The notes below the pieces were generated by a model. The model was not told the DNA's origin, searched no databases, and saw only the letters and a program-made list of their open reading frames with translations. A program made the translations under genes and the position numbers. A DNA stretch of 25,871 bases from Endozoicomonadaceae bacterium (lineage in GTDB: Bacteria > Pseudomonadota > Gammaproteobacteria > Pseudomonadales > Endozoicomonadaceae): positions 1 to 25,871 of the forward strand of contig JAGLCE010000096.1 of the NCBI GenBank assembly GCA_023146365.1, written 5' to 3'. The number at the start of each line of letters is the position of its first letter. Position 1 is the first letter of the stretch. Below are positions 25,165 through 25,871 of the stretch, piece by piece.

Positions 25165-25871
25165 GGTGAGACCTCAGCATAACCAGCAACTTTAGCTGCG
25201 CTCATTAAACTTTCCTCATTTTGTCATCCATTACGAAACTCACTGGGGCATTTAACGCCAAATAATCGGTTTGATACCTGTTTCTAGTGCTCTGCACCGG
25301 TTTTCGACGCACCACTCCCGCAGAACATATTTTTGGCACACCATAGAGCACCAAAAACTGAGTGCCTTTGCGAATGTTCGCTGCCATAGCGGCCAGTCCA
25401 ACAATCGTCGCATTTTTAGCAAGACCCATGAACCGAGTTCTGGCAAGCCCGTAATGTCTTTTATAGGTGGCAAAAGAACGTTCACCGCCCGCCCGTGTTA
25501 CCGCTATTGCTTGGTTACGAGTCCGTTCTCCTTTCGATAAAGGCTTCCCTCTGTAGCCCTTACGTTGAACTCGGTCTTCAATACCTAGCTTCGCTAATGT
25601 CTCTCGGGTCTGCTTAGAGCGGTAAGCGGCATCCGCGTACAGAGGGCTGTTTCATCACCCAATAACAAGGTGTCACGCTCCTGAGAATCGTGAACATGAC
25701 CCGGCGTCACGCTTTGGCTATGAATAAAGCCATCTTCATCGACACCGGTATGAACAGAAAAGCCATAGATGGCCTCCTTGTTACCCCGACTATCATTCTT
25801 AACGTGCCAACCCGCTTCAGGATCTTTGGTCGGTTTTCCGCCTTTGTTGTTACCCGAACCAGATTGTGCCG
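25165..25871 (-). mobile_element. IS5-family insertion sequence, partial
   Basis: A leftward IS5-type transposase with flanking DNA. The left end is probably near GGTGAGACCTCAGC at 25165-25178, which resembles the GAGACC-type termini of several IS5 elements; the other end is outside the window, so neither the inverted repeats nor the target duplication can be confirmed. Confidence 0.6.
25205..25871 (-). pseudogene. IS5-family DDE transposase, frameshifted and cut by the window edge
   Basis: From 25871 leftward the frame reads DPEAGWHVKNDSRGNKEAIYG, then HTGVDEDGFIHSQSVTPGHVHDS and LLLGDETA. Near 25641-25646 it shifts and resumes as LYADAAYRSKQTRETLAKLG, then YRGKPLSKGERTRNQAI, GGERSFATYKRHYGLARTR and AMAANIRKGTQ, to a TAA at 25205. 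The DDE Asp (YADAAY) and Glu (GGERSF) are both visible, matching IS5-type transposases. The shift probably inactivates it unless programmed frameshifting is used. The N-terminal part lies outside the window. Confidence 0.8.

Noticed and set aside
24860..25195. 111-residue frame before the IS5 element
   Set aside because: No ribosome site, no recognisable family, and it reads into the IS terminus.

Overview
The window looks like a piece of a gammaproteobacterial chromosome of moderate GC. The order RNase AM (yciV) - yciO - scpA - scpB - rluB, an SMC-ScpAB condensin instead of MukBEF, and a Pseudomonas-type second Lon (AsrA-like) point to the Pseudomonadales/Oceanospirillales side of the class. 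The eukaryote-like C2H2 zinc-finger gene and the many decayed mobile elements would fit a host-associated marine member such as Endozoicomonadaceae. That placement is inference; no rRNA is present to test it.

Bases 1-14,820 are mostly housekeeping. Leftward genes encode an SH3b/coiled-coil envelope protein and the septation protein YciB. The rightward cluster is rnm(yciV)-yciO-scpA-scpB-rluB, with an IS4-family transposase fossil wedged between scpB and rluB. Next come a non-coding block of four 95-bp tandem repeats that each carry three inverted repeats, a class I aminotransferase started from a TTG codon, tRNA-Asn(GUU), tRNA-Val(GAC) and a bidirectional terminator. Leftward ppnN and a Lon protease and a rightward MarC-family membrane protein close this part.

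Bases 14,820-17,900 are an AT-rich accessory and decay zone: the C-terminal stump of a HipA-like kinase, a well-formed gene for a protein with eight tandem C2H2 zinc fingers, the fossil of a ninth finger just past its stop codon, and a RAYT (REP-associated Y1 transposase) pseudogene. A 24-base sequence matching the RAYT 3' end also lies upstream of the zinc-finger gene, so that gene sits between two RAYT-derived ends.

Bases 17,900-24,666 hold a compact type I restriction-modification operon: hsdM, hsdS, hsdR and a YgjP/DUF45-like zinc metallopeptidase, all overlapping or nearly so. hsdM and the metallopeptidase each carry a frameshift. The window ends in a leftward IS5-family transposase, also frameshifted and cut by the window edge. 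HsdM and HsdS would form the methyltransferase and HsdR would add restriction, but as written the HsdM break should impair the whole enzyme. The zinc-finger gene, with its internal 87-bp duplication and fossil finger, is the most unusual content.
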